This document shows, piece after piece, positions 41,367-49,979 of a stretch of 53,385 nucleotides of DNA; position 1 is the first letter of the stretch, and the number at the start of each line of letters is the position of its first letter. Below the pieces are notes generated by a model. The model saw nothing but the letters and a program-made list of their open reading frames with translations. It ran no database searches and was not told the DNA's origin. The translations under genes were made by a program, and so were the position numbers. The stretch lies in assembly GCA_018269055.1 (NCBI GenBank), contig JAFDVI010000044.1, positions 1 through 53,385 of the forward strand, read 5' to 3'. The DNA is from Acidobacteriota bacterium (GTDB taxonomy: Bacteria; Acidobacteriota; Blastocatellia; RBC074).

Positions 41367-43106
41367 ATGTCACTCAAACCTGTTAGATCGCTTCACGCAC
41401 AGGCAGCGGCTGTGTTCTGCCTGTGCGTTTTTTTGTTCTACGGTTGTTTGCCCTCTACCAGCGCGCAATCCACGGAACAATCCAAATACGCTCAACCGAT
41501 TCGAACATTTCATTCGCCAGAAGAATTCAAGCAACTGACCAAAGGCCAGGTCAAAATCTACAGACGGAATTACGTCCTTACGCTTAAGCTGTTTGGCACC
41601 GACAATGGCATTGTTCAAAAGTTCGACCAGAGATCATTTCGCCCCTATCTGTCCGGCACGCAACTTCCCTGGAATGAAGTCACGGTTCTGGCCGACGACC
41701 AGCCTGGAGCAATTTTGATTGGAACCAGGCGAGGGCTGATTCTCTTCAACACAATGACAAACGACGTTCGCGGCTATTGGGCAGGCAAACGCTGGCTGCC
41801 CGATGATCACGTCACTGGAATTGGCTTGGAGCCGCCGGTCAAAGCCAATGTCATCTGGGTCGAAACTCCGAAAGGCTTCAGCCGAATCGAATACAAGCAA
41901 ATGACGCTGGCCGACAAATCCAAAGCCTTCGTCGAACGGGTTCAGAAACGTCACGTGCGTTGGGGAATGACTTCGGATTCGATCCTGCAAACGCCCGGCG
42001 ACCTTTCCACCAACAAAACGGTTTCCTCCGACAATGACGGGTTATGGACGCAGATGTACATCGCCGCCGAAGCCTTCCGCTACGCCGTCACCAAAGCGCC
42101 GGATGCGCGCGCCAACGCCAAAGTCGGATTGGAAGCCATGCTGCGGCTGGAAGCGATCACAGGCATTTCGGGATTCCACGCGCGTTCGATCATCAAAATC
42201 GGCGAAGACATTCAACCCAAAGACGGTGAATGGCACACAACGGCCGACGGCCAATGGCGATGGAAAGGCGACACCAGTTCGGATGAAATCGTCGGGCATT
42301 ATTTCGGTTACGCGGTGTATTACGACCTGGTCGCCGATGAAGCGGAACGCGAAAAGATTCGCGGCGTCATCACCCGTATGACCGATCACATTTTGAACAA
42401 CAATTACCAACTGATTGATCTGGACGGCAAACACACGCTGTGGGGATGGTGGGGGCCGGATGAGATTTGGAAAGACCCGGATGAATTGGGATTGCGCGCG
42501 CTGCACATTCTGGCGCACCTGCGCACGGCGCATCACATCACAGGCAATCCGCGATACGAACAGGCGTATCAGGAATTGATCCACAAACACAATTACCATT
42601 TGCTGACGCGAAACCAGAAAATCAACTACCCGGGTCACGTCAATCATTCGGACGATGAACTGGCGTTTCTGTCGTATTACCCGCTGCTGATTTACGAAAA
42701 AGACGCGAAGCTACGCGAGGTGTACCTCCAAAGTGTCGAGCGTGCCTGGCAAGTTGAACGTCCAGAGCGCAATCCGCTCTGGAATTTCATTTACGCGGCG
42801 GGCAGCGGAGCCAAGGAATTTGACCGGGAAGAGTCTCTTCGCACGCTACGGGAAATTCCGATGGATCAGATCGAATGGACGGTGACGAATTCGCACCGGT
42901 TGGATGTGCCGATGGATTTGCTGGCGGATCGGTTCAATCGCAAGCAGGCATTGATTGTGTTGCCCTACGACGAACTGCCGATGTCGAAATGGAACGGAAA
43001 CCCTTACCGGCTGGATGGCGGCAGCGACGGGCGTCGTGAAGACGACGGCGCGTACTTTTTGCTGCCGTATTGGATGGGCCGCTATCACAAACTGATCGGT
43101 GAATAA
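41367..43106 (+). CDS. secreted alpha/alpha-toroid-like protein of unknown function
   Basis: This 579-residue protein starts at ATG 41367 (GGAG upstream). A signal sequence ends FLFYGCLPS; the Cys could be a non-standard lipobox, and STSAQ a normal cleavage site. Residues about 60-170 have short repeated strands with ILIGTRRGLILF and VIWVETPKGFSRI, like two-component-regulator propeller blades. Residues about 200-560 are mostly helical, with SDNDGLWTQMYIAAEAFRYA, ARANAKVGLEAMLRLEAITG and GWWGPDEIW, resembling six-hairpin glycosidase-type toroids. Acidic and Trp residues would suit a carbohydrate cleft, but no catalytic residues can be named. The family appears in several soil and gut phyla as uncharacterised. 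Confidence 0.7.
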   Translation: MSLKPVRSLHAQAAAVFCLCVFLFYGCLPSTSAQSTEQSKYAQPIRTFHSPEEFKQLTKGQVKIYRRNYVLTLKLFGTDNGIVQKFDQRSFRPYLSGTQLPWNEVTVLADDQPGAILIGTRRGLILFNTMTNDVRGYWAGKRWLPDDHVTGIGLEPPVKANVIWVETPKGFSRIEYKQMTLADKSKAFVERVQKRHVRWGMTSDSILQTPGDLSTNKTVSSDNDGLWTQMYIAAEAFRYAVTKAPDARANAKVGLEAMLRLEAITGISGFHARSIIKIGEDIQPKDGEWHTTADGQWRWKGDTSSDEIVGHYFGYAVYYDLVADEAEREKIRGVITRMTDHILNNNYQLIDLDGKHTLWGWWGPDEIWKDPDELGLRALHILAHLRTAHHITGNPRYEQAYQELIHKHNYHLLTRNQKINYPGHVNHSDDELAFLSYYPLLIYEKDAKLREVYLQSVERAWQVERPERNPLWNFIYAAGSGAKEFDREESLRTLREIPMDQIEWTVTNSHRLDVPMDLLADRFNRKQALIVLPYDELPMSKWNGNPYRLDGGSDGRREDDGAYFLLPYWMGRYHKLIGE

Positions 43107-43108
43107 CC

Positions 43109-43207
43109 TGGGTACGCATCGCTTCCAGCGTGCGGTCTTGGCGATTCGCCGCGTTGTTTTCACCGTGCTACTTGCCAAGACCGCGAGCCGGAGGCATCGC
43201 GTACCCA
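43109..43207. repeat. inverted repeat at the convergent junction
   Basis: Between two convergent genes, GCGGTCTTGGC (43132-43142) pairs perfectly with 43174-43184. The outer TGGGTACGC (43109-43117) pairs with 43199-43207. The middle contains TTGTTTTC. It ends at the base before the MauG stop codon. Likely a bidirectional terminator, although its form matches the extragenic repeats elsewhere in the window. Confidence 0.65.
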
Positions 43208-44584
43208 TCACTCGTTCAGTGACGCCAGAAACGCCAGCAGCGGAGCCACATCCGATTCTTTCAACCGAATTTTGGGCAGTTCTTCGTCCGCTTCGCGAAT
43301 CTTTCCGGCGCGCGCCATTCCGCTGAGTCGGATGAATTCCACCAACACATCTTCCAGCGAAGCGTATTCGCCGGAATGCAGGTACGGCCCCGTGTACGCC
43401 AAATGCCGCAACGTGGGCGTTTTGAACGCGCCGATCATGCGCCGCAATAATTGATCGTCGCTTTCACCCGCGCGGCGCAGCGGCGAGGTTTTCAAATCCA
43501 CGAAGTTCCAGTGGCCCAGGTCGGCAACGCCATAACGACCACGCTCCACCATTTCGCGGAACTTCGGCGAAGGCCGTTTGGCCGTTGCCGCGTTCGGAAT
43601 CTCAAACTGAGCAAACTTTCCTTCTCCATTCAGTTTGTCGAACTCAATTTGACTGACGCCCAGATTGTGAAAGGAATTGTCCGTAAACAGCGGCGGCGTG
43701 TGACACGCCACGCAATTTCCCGTTGAAACATTCCCCTCTGTTCGCAGAAAAATCCGCAACCCATCCAGCGCCGTTTGATCGAAACCGTCCCCCAGCTTCA
43801 ACGTTTTCTTCGTTTCCACCTCAGACAGCTTCGCCAGCATCCGTTCGGCAAAAGCTTTGGCGCTTTCGCCGTTTGCCGGTGCCGTTTCCAATCCGTTGAG
43901 TTTCACAAACCGATCGTACGGCGAATCCTGCTTGCTGCGCAGCGTGCGCATGAAATCCGCGACGGCTTTGGAAACCAACGCGATGGTTTGATCGCGGGAG
44001 ATTTTGTCCAGGTCAACATCAAATGCGGCTTTGAACTGTTCGCGGTAGGAAGCCGAACCTTCCGTGGCCTTGTCTGCCAGCAAGACTGCTCGAACCTGAT
44101 CGAACGCCTTTTCCTCTTCCCCCGGCAACCAACCCATCGGACGTCCGCTGAAGGTTGCGGCAACCAATTGTTCCAGCGATTTGAACTCGCCGTCCAGGTG
44201 CAATCGCGGCATCAATGCCACATCCATCAACGTTGGCGAATTGCGAATTTCCGTTCGACGCGGGTCTTCAAAACGAAATGGAACCCAACTGCGATTGAAA
44301 AAATCCGTGAAAGCGCGACGGCCTTGCGGGTCTTGATCCGTCTGATGGCAAATTGCGCAACTGGTAGTCAAATCTCCGTTGGCATTGATGAATCGTTCTT
44401 CGCGGAATAACCGTTCGCCCAAACGAACTTCCAGCGGATTCAATTTGGCGTCTTCGGCGTCGGTCTGACGCTGCGCGCTCGTGTCCCAACCGCGCAATCC
44501 TGCAACGGTCAGAGCCATGAGCAGAAAAAACGTTGCGCGTTTCAGCCAACAGATTGCTTTCCCTTTTGCCAAAGTGTTTTCCAC
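43208..44584 (-). CDS. MauG/CcpA-type dihaem cytochrome c peroxidase
   Basis: GTG 44584 with GGAGGT nine bases upstream is the preferred start (458 aa); the longest frame opens at an unsupported GTG. A signal anchor (about 15-30) is followed by two haem-c sites: C76AICH (H80) in the N-terminal domain and C291VACH (H295) in the C-terminal domain. LFREERFINANGDLTTSCAICH and GAFKTPTLRHLAYTGPYLHSG are typical of the periplasmic CcpA/MauG family. It may reduce hydrogen peroxide or modify a protein. No methylamine dehydrogenase genes are nearby. It is divergent from the permease at 44745, so the two share a 160-base promoter region. Confidence 0.9.
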   Translation of the reverse strand: MENTLAKGKAICWLKRATFFLLMALTVAGLRGWDTSAQRQTDAEDAKLNPLEVRLGERLFREERFINANGDLTTSCAICHQTDQDPQGRRAFTDFFNRSWVPFRFEDPRRTEIRNSPTLMDVALMPRLHLDGEFKSLEQLVAATFSGRPMGWLPGEEEKAFDQVRAVLLADKATEGSASYREQFKAAFDVDLDKISRDQTIALVSKAVADFMRTLRSKQDSPYDRFVKLNGLETAPANGESAKAFAERMLAKLSEVETKKTLKLGDGFDQTALDGLRIFLRTEGNVSTGNCVACHTPPLFTDNSFHNLGVSQIEFDKLNGEGKFAQFEIPNAATAKRPSPKFREMVERGRYGVADLGHWNFVDLKTSPLRRAGESDDQLLRRMIGAFKTPTLRHLAYTGPYLHSGEYASLEDVLVEFIRLSGMARAGKIREADEELPKIRLKESDVAPLLAFLASLNE

Positions 44585-44744
44585 GAATTGAAGACCTCCA
44601 TCAACAAACTGAGTTCGGCAAGCGGCGCTGATTACATCACAAGTCTCTGAATTTAGATACGACTGTGAGCTGTGGTAGCGCCCACTTATCACTCGTTGTA
44701 TAGTGACCGCACCGCGTCAAACTGCTTACCATTGAAGGAGTGCA

Positions 44745-46172
44745 ATGACTGAACTTGAGTCGAAGACCGCCGGAAACGGTTTGCGCCGCGCGCTCGGAGT
44801 TTGGGCCGCGGCGGCTTTCGTAGTCACGAATATGATCGGCACGGGAATCTTCACGGTTCCTGCTTTTGTCAGAACAGCGACCGGCAGCGGTTTGGCGACG
44901 TTGGGAGTTTGGGCGATGGGAGGGTTGATCGCGATGTCCGGCGCATTGTGTTACGCCGAACTGGCAACGCGCATGCCAGACGCGGGCGGCGAATACCAAT
45001 ACCTGTCGCACATTTACGGCAAGCTGTGGGGATTCGTCAGCGGATGGATTTCCTTCCTGGTGGGTTTTTCCGCAGCCATTGGCGCTTCGGCGCTCGGCGC
45101 GGCGAATTACGCCGCAGAAGTTTTTCATTGGAATGCGCAAGCGCCAGTGTTGTCTTTGCCCTGGCAAATTCCACTGCCGGGCGATTTGTCCTTTCACGGC
45201 ACAATCAACGTCACGCAAGGCTCGCTGCTGGCTTCAATTCTGATCGCGATGTTTGCCATCTTTCACGCCACCGGCATTCGCCACAGCGGCAAACTGCAAA
45301 CCATCATCGCTAGTCTAGTTGTCGGTGCAATTGTGTTACTGGTCTTTGCGGGCTTTGCCACCGGTCGCGGCAACTGGCATGGCGTCGTGCAAAACTCTTC
45401 CTCTTCCGGATTGTGGTGGGTGGCATTGATTCAGGTCAGCTTTGCCTACAGCGGATGGAATGCGGCGTCGTATTTGGCGGGAGAAGTCAAAGACCCTCGC
45501 CACACTTTGCCGCGCGCGTTGATCGGCGGAACGTTGATCGTCACGTTGCTTTATCTGGCGCTGAACGTTTTGTTTCTGTATGCGATTCCCGCCGACGCCT
45601 GGAAACCCGATGTTGCCATCGGCGAACAAGCCGCGAAGTTGTTGTTCGGCGAAACCGGCGGAATGTTCGTCAGCGCCATCATCACGCTTACGATTTTGGG
45701 TTCGGTTAGCGCGATGACTGCCGCAGGGCCGCGCGTGTATTACGCAATGGCGGGCGACGGGCTTGGCCCGCACATTTTCCGTAAACTTGGCAAAGAAGGC
45801 GGCGCGCCGACGGTTTCCATTTTGGCGCAATCCATCGTCGCCATTTTGCTGGTTCTGACCGGAGAATTTGGCAATCTGCTGACGTATGTCGGATCGGCGT
45901 TATCGTTGATGGCGGCGTTGACGGTCGCCGGAGTCTGGATCGTTTCGCGCAGGCAGCGAACCAACGGCCCGAATATCTTCCGCACACCAGGATATCCCGT
46001 CACGCCCGCGCTGTTTTTGGTCGTGGAACTGACCGTTTTTGCCCAAGGATTACGGTCAAACCCAAAACCGACCGGCGCTGCACTGCTGACAATTCTGGCC
46101 GGGGTCATCATTTATTACATTTCTCGCGCATTTGGCTGGTTGCACGATGAACCGGCCCAACAATCCACCTAG
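44745..46172 (+). CDS. APC-family amino-acid permease
   Basis: This 475-residue integral membrane protein has about 12 helices. The N-terminal helix carries NMIGTGIF, the substrate-contact motif of the amino acid-polyamine-organocation superfamily, and helix 3 LCYAELATRMPDAGGEYQYL is the family's most conserved stretch. The substrate is not predictable. GAAGGAG lies four bases before the ATG. The next gene, an exported methyltransferase, begins 17 bases downstream with its own GGAGG, so they are probably cotranscribed, although a functional link is unclear. Confidence 0.92.
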   Translation: MTELESKTAGNGLRRALGVWAAAAFVVTNMIGTGIFTVPAFVRTATGSGLATLGVWAMGGLIAMSGALCYAELATRMPDAGGEYQYLSHIYGKLWGFVSGWISFLVGFSAAIGASALGAANYAAEVFHWNAQAPVLSLPWQIPLPGDLSFHGTINVTQGSLLASILIAMFAIFHATGIRHSGKLQTIIASLVVGAIVLLVFAGFATGRGNWHGVVQNSSSSGLWWVALIQVSFAYSGWNAASYLAGEVKDPRHTLPRALIGGTLIVTLLYLALNVLFLYAIPADAWKPDVAIGEQAAKLLFGETGGMFVSAIITLTILGSVSAMTAAGPRVYYAMAGDGLGPHIFRKLGKEGGAPTVSILAQSIVAILLVLTGEFGNLLTYVGSALSLMAALTVAGVWIVSRRQRTNGPNIFRTPGYPVTPALFLVVELTVFAQGLRSNPKPTGAALLTILAGVIIYYISRAFGWLHDEPAQQST

Positions 46173-46189
46173 TCATACTCGGAGGCTTT

Positions 46190-46834
46190 ATGAACTTCAA
46201 AAAACTCGCCCTCATCGCAGTGCTGCTGTCTTGCAGCGCCATCGCGTTTGCGCAACAACCCCAAGGCCAATCGCGCGGCACTCGTTCTGCGGACGAATAC
46301 ATCAAGCTGCTGGAATCCGAACGTCGCCAATCCGAACTCCAAGTCGCCAGGGTCATTGAAACCCTGAAGATCAAACCGGGTGAGCGCGTCGCCGACATTG
46401 GTTCCGGCTCCGGTTTGTTCACGCGGCCTCTGGCAAAACAACTTGGAGCGAAAGGCATTGTCTACGCCGTGGATATTGACCCGGAGTTGCTGAAGCACGT
46501 CGAAAAGACCGCCGCCGAACAACATCTGATGAACATCAAACCGATTCTGGCCGCCGAAGACGATCCGAAGCTGCCGGAAAAAGTAGATTTGATTGTCATC
46601 ATTGATACCTTGCACCACATCGCCAATCAGCCGACGTATCTGAAAGGTTTGAAAAAATACCTGAAGGCGGGTGGCCGCATCGCGTTGATTGATTTCAGCA
46701 AAACCTGGCCCGCCGGACACGAAAAGATGGTCTACAAAGTGGAAGACCTGGACGGATGGATGAAAGCCGCAGGCTACAAGCAAATCGAAAAATACGATTT
46801 CCTCGACAACGATTTCTTCGTGGTTTATCAGTAA
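46190..46834 (+). CDS. apparently exported class I SAM methyltransferase
   Basis: This 214-residue protein has a clear export signal (MNFKKLALIAVLLSCSAIAFA, cleavage before QQ at 21/22, or lipidation at C15). It is followed by a Rossmann methyltransferase fold. Motif I is VADIGSGSGLF (about 67-77), the acidic loop VYAVDID (about 91-97), motif IV-like VIIDTLHHIA, and motif VI GGRIALIDFSK. The SAM pocket looks intact. SAM is not normally available outside the cytoplasm, so either the signal is a membrane anchor, the fold has another role, or the protein acts before export. The same pairing of signal peptide and methyltransferase fold is known in Acidobacteriota and Bacteroidota without explanation. 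It follows the permease. Confidence 0.85.
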   Translation: MNFKKLALIAVLLSCSAIAFAQQPQGQSRGTRSADEYIKLLESERRQSELQVARVIETLKIKPGERVADIGSGSGLFTRPLAKQLGAKGIVYAVDIDPELLKHVEKTAAEQHLMNIKPILAAEDDPKLPEKVDLIVIIDTLHHIANQPTYLKGLKKYLKAGGRIALIDFSKTWPAGHEKMVYKVEDLDGWMKAAGYKQIEKYDFLDNDFFVVYQ

Positions 46835-46848
46835 CCGTCGCAATGTAA

Positions 46849-46922
46849 AGCAAACTGTCCGGTTTGTTTGTTTTTTTGTGACGACTTCTTTCCCGAAACC
46901 TGAGCAAACTGGACAGTTTGCT
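46849..46922. repeat. 18-bp inverted repeat, GCAAACTG family
   Basis: AGCAAACTGTCCGGTTTG (46849-46866) and its complement at 46905-46922 differ by one base; a 38-base spacer contains GTTTGTTTTTTTG. The run of T after the left arm would suit termination of the methyltransferase transcript. The core GCAAACTG is shared with the repeat at 33139-33216. Confidence 0.75.
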
Positions 46923-46947
46923 CTACTCTTTCCGAGGAGAACTGATC

Positions 46948-47529
46948 GTGTCAGGCGAACCTCCAAAATCTCAATCCTGGTGGCAGACCTTGCCCGGTAT
47001 CCTGACGGCGGTGGCAGCAATCATCACGGCGTCCACGGGACTATTCATGGCGTTGAACAACTCTGGCGTCTTCTCTCGTGATTCAAAGTTGGCTTCGCCC
47101 ATCCCGACACCGACTGTCGCCTTATCCACCAGCACGCCTGCCAAGCCCGAAACATCTTCTGTTGTGGAGGTTCCTGCGTCTACGGAAATTGATGCGTTAG
47201 AGCGGCGATTGAAAGCCGTCAACATCCAATTCAGCACAGGCAGCGCGGCAGAGCGGGAAAAGGTGCGTGGATATTTCGATGGCCCGGAAGCTCCCTATTA
47301 CCTGTTGGCTGTCACTTGTATTCAAGTTCTGGGAAATCAACGCCTGAAGAAAACCGGCTACCTGGACATGATTGACAAACACTTTTCAAAGCTTGGCGAT
47401 GAAAGCATCTACACGCCTGTGGACGGCAAATTGAATTTGGAGAAAGTGAAAAAGGCGATGGTCGAAGCGCAAAGGGATTACCACAGCGATCAAGTCAAAA
47501 CATTTGAAGAGATCGTCGAACCGCGTTAG
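46948..47529 (+). CDS. single-TM protein of unknown function
   Basis: GTG 46948 with GAGGAG eight bases upstream gives 193 aa; the longer frame starts at a TTG inside the repeat. A short polar N-terminus (SGEPPKSQSWWQ) precedes one helix (about 18-38), then a Ser/Thr/Pro-rich linker (about 45-75) and a C-terminal domain of about 110 residues with IDALERRLKAVN and YFDGPEAPYYLLAVTCIQVLGN. The C-terminal half is rich in Lys and Glu and looks helical. It is a probable membrane-anchored periplasmic protein. The family is not recognised. An NAD-kinase-like gene follows 52 bases downstream on the same strand. Confidence 0.65.
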   Translation: MSGEPPKSQSWWQTLPGILTAVAAIITASTGLFMALNNSGVFSRDSKLASPIPTPTVALSTSTPAKPETSSVVEVPASTEIDALERRLKAVNIQFSTGSAAEREKVRGYFDGPEAPYYLLAVTCIQVLGNQRLKKTGYLDMIDKHFSKLGDESIYTPVDGKLNLEKVKKAMVEAQRDYHSDQVKTFEEIVEPR

Positions 47530-47581
47530 AACACACAGCGCAAAGCGACATCCCAACCCCGTTCCTTCCGACTTCAAGAAG

Positions 47582-48445
47582 ATGCAAATCAACAATTGTC
47601 TGGTCATCGTCAAACAAACCGCGCTATCGCAAGGTGGGCGCGCGGCCAGTTTTGCGCACAGTGGAGATGCGACGGCCAGGCGAATTGTGCAAGCCGATGC
47701 CGAACATCAGCACACAATTGACGCGGTGCGGCAGGCGCTGAGCAAACGGAAGATTACTTTTGGCGAAGCATCTCTCACCAATCTGGATGCGCGCGTCAAA
47801 GGCCAACTGGCCATCAGCGATTTGGTCATTACCATCGGAGGCGATGGCACGACGCTCGGCGCGTCGCATTATGTTCGTGGAGGCGCACTCATTGGCGTCA
47901 ATTCCGCTCCGGGCGACAGCGTAGGCCATTTCTGCTCGGTCAACCGAAAGAACTTTGTTCAGAAATTGGATGCGATCTTGTCCGGCAAAGTGAAACCGAA
48001 AGAACTGGCTCGGTTGCAAATCGGGCTGGATGAAAAGCCGCTGCCGGAATTGGCGCTCAACGACGTGCTGATCGTCCACGAATGCCCGGCTTCGACGACG
48101 CGGTATCTGCTCAAAGTCGGTCGGCGAGAAGAAGAACATCGCAGTTCCGGCATTTGGATTTCGACGGCGGCGGGTTCAACCGCCGGAATCGGTTCCGCAG
48201 GCGGGAGGAAAATGCCGCTTGGTTCCCAACGGATTCAATACCTGGTGCGCGAACTGTACCGCGAACCCAAACGCCGTTACGCATTGGCGCGCGGCTTTAT
48301 CGAAGCAAGCGGGGAAATCATCGTCGCGTCAAAGATGGCCGCGGGCGAGTTGTACATTGACGGCGCAAAGACCCGGTATGAATTCCCGTTTGGCGCGCGC
48401 GCAAAAATCTCCGTGGCGCAATCCGCCTTACGGCTTTTCCTGTAG
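47582..48445 (+). CDS. NAD kinase-like protein (divergent)
   Basis: ATG 47582 gives 287 aa. The GGDGTTLGASH motif (about 86-96) is the ATP/NAD-kinase diphosphate loop, with the catalytic Asp D88. A canonical NAD kinase continues with NE and TGSTAY; here the equivalents read NDVL (160-163) and STAAGSTAGIGSAGG (194-208), so the Glu next to the Asn is replaced by Asp and the STA segment is extended. The chain also carries a long, charged middle (KVGRREEEHRSS). It probably phosphorylates NAD(H) or a related substrate, but the changed binding residues leave specificity open. It could be a second NAD kinase or a diverged relative. A terminator follows at 48474. Confidence 0.78.
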   Translation: MQINNCLVIVKQTALSQGGRAASFAHSGDATARRIVQADAEHQHTIDAVRQALSKRKITFGEASLTNLDARVKGQLAISDLVITIGGDGTTLGASHYVRGGALIGVNSAPGDSVGHFCSVNRKNFVQKLDAILSGKVKPKELARLQIGLDEKPLPELALNDVLIVHECPASTTRYLLKVGRREEEHRSSGIWISTAAGSTAGIGSAGGRKMPLGSQRIQYLVRELYREPKRRYALARGFIEASGEIIVASKMAAGELYIDGAKTRYEFPFGARAKISVAQSALRLFL

Positions 48446-48473
48446 CTTCACCTCAGCAATCCAGACAACCTCG

Positions 48474-48510
48474 TGGCTCAAATGCGGCTTGCGGCATTTG
48501 AGCCATTTTC
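48474..48510 (+). terminator. intrinsic terminator after the NAD kinase-like gene
   Basis: TGGCTCAAATGC (48474-48485) pairs perfectly with GCATTTGAGCCA (48494-48505) around an 8-base loop and is followed by TTTTC. It lies 28 bases after the stop. A clear plus-strand terminator. Confidence 0.75.
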
Positions 48511-48681
48511 ATTCCCCTCCCAAAAATTTCTTTCCGCGATGATACGGGTTTTCCGCAACTCCCGCTTATGTCAACGAAGGCGAATGACGATGCCTTCAGC
48601 CAACAAATAAGTACGTTGCCTTTTGCCGAAATGAATTTGGCAAAGAACAAACATCCATTTTGGAGAACCAAGGAGATTGAC

Positions 48682-49800
48682 ATGAAACGCTTCAGCATCA
48701 TTCGTAATTTGATTATCGTGACATTTTTTCTTTTCTCAGCTTATGGCAGCGCCTTCGCCGTTCCCAACGGCGTCGGAGGACTGTCCAACCCCAACTCAGT
48801 CGTTTGCGCCAAAGACGCCAGCGGCAATTTGTGGTGCGACAAAACCAATTCCGCCGGAGTCTTCAACATCATCGGCGGCGTGGTCGCTCCGACAACCAAT
48901 TGGGGACCATTTCCGCTCCACGGTTTGCTGACGATTTACAACATCGCCTGCCCCAACAACGGCATGCAGGTTGACCGCGACGGCCCCAGCGGATTGGGCG
49001 GCCCCTGGCTGGACGTCAGTTGTAAAGATTGCGTCGTTGCCCCAACTGGAATGGTAGCCTGGTATCCGCTCGACGAAAGCGGCGGAACCACTGCGCACGA
49101 ACTGACGCAACTGGGCTTCGGTTTTCCCAACCCGCTGTACAACGCCAGTCCGCTGGACGGCAAATTCTATGGCTCGCCCACCTTCCTCACCGGCGCCAAC
49201 GGTTGGGTCGCCAACGCCTTGAAGCTGGATGGTGTCAATGATTACGTGGAAGCGGCGCACAATTCCGCGCTCAATTTCGGCACCGGCGATTTTTCGATTG
49301 ATTGCTGGGTGAAGATTGATCATCCGAACGACACGGCCAACGCCATTCGCGTGATCGTTGAAAAACGCGAACAGGTTTCCGGTTCGGATTATCGCGGATA
49401 CAGCCTGTTCCTTTACAAAGGCAAACTATCGCTGCAACTCGCCGGTGGCAATTACGCCAACTATGTTTCGGGCCTGCCGGTTCCGGCTGATGGGTTGTGG
49501 CATTTCGTAGCCGTCACTGTGGATCGCGACAATGTGGGCACGTTTTATCTGAGCCAGGGCACGCAGGGAGGTTTCACCATCCAGACGGAAATTTTCGATC
49601 CGACCAAAGTCACTGGCAGTTTGGACAACTCTCGTCCGTTGCGCATCGGCAGTTTGACGCTTGGCGGGCCGACACAATTGTTCAAAGGCAGCATTGACGA
49701 AGTGGAACTGTTCAACCGCGCGTTGGCCGGTTACGAAATCGAGTCGCTGATTTACGCGGGTCGTTATGGCAAATGCAAACCGTGCTTTATTTGCCAGTAA
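48682..49800 (+). CDS. secreted LamG/concanavalin-like protein
   Basis: ATG 48682 (AAGGAG six bases upstream) gives 372 aa. A signal peptide (about 9-26, SAFA-V cleavage) and an N-terminal region with PNGVGGLSNPNSVVCAKDA (Cys-containing) precede a laminin-G-like beta-sandwich (about 135-355). Its marks are GMVAWYPLDESGG, LKLDGVNDYVEAAH, DFSIDCWVKI, DGLWHFVAVTVDR and GSIDEVELFNRAL. This is the common sugar- or protein-binding LamG fold of bacterial surface proteins. The chain ends KCKPCFICQ, whose cysteines could form a disulfide or a crosslink. A terminator follows at 49849. It is probably secreted or surface-bound; the ligand is unknown. Confidence 0.85.
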   Translation: MKRFSIIRNLIIVTFFLFSAYGSAFAVPNGVGGLSNPNSVVCAKDASGNLWCDKTNSAGVFNIIGGVVAPTTNWGPFPLHGLLTIYNIACPNNGMQVDRDGPSGLGGPWLDVSCKDCVVAPTGMVAWYPLDESGGTTAHELTQLGFGFPNPLYNASPLDGKFYGSPTFLTGANGWVANALKLDGVNDYVEAAHNSALNFGTGDFSIDCWVKIDHPNDTANAIRVIVEKREQVSGSDYRGYSLFLYKGKLSLQLAGGNYANYVSGLPVPADGLWHFVAVTVDRDNVGTFYLSQGTQGGFTIQTEIFDPTKVTGSLDNSRPLRIGSLTLGGPTQLFKGSIDEVELFNRALAGYEIESLIYAGRYGKCKPCFICQ

Positions 49801-49848
49801 TCCCTTCTGCTCCCCCACTGTCACTTCACCGTTCACGGATGAAGTCTG

Positions 49849-49895
49849 ACAAACGCGGCTTGTGCGTCAAATCCGCAAGCCGCGTTTGTTGTTTT
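49849..49895 (+). terminator. intrinsic terminator after the LamG gene
   Basis: ACAAACGCGGCTTG (49849-49862) pairs with CAAGCCGCGTTTGT (49876-49889) perfectly over 14 bases, with a 13-base loop. It is followed by TGTTTTC. It ends the LamG transcript before the RidA gene. Confidence 0.75.
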
Positions 49896-49979
49896 CGCCC
49901 ACTTCCGAAGCTATCATTCGCCCGCATTTCGCAAACGCACTCAACAAACAAATCAACTTTTCTTTGGGAGAACTTCACG

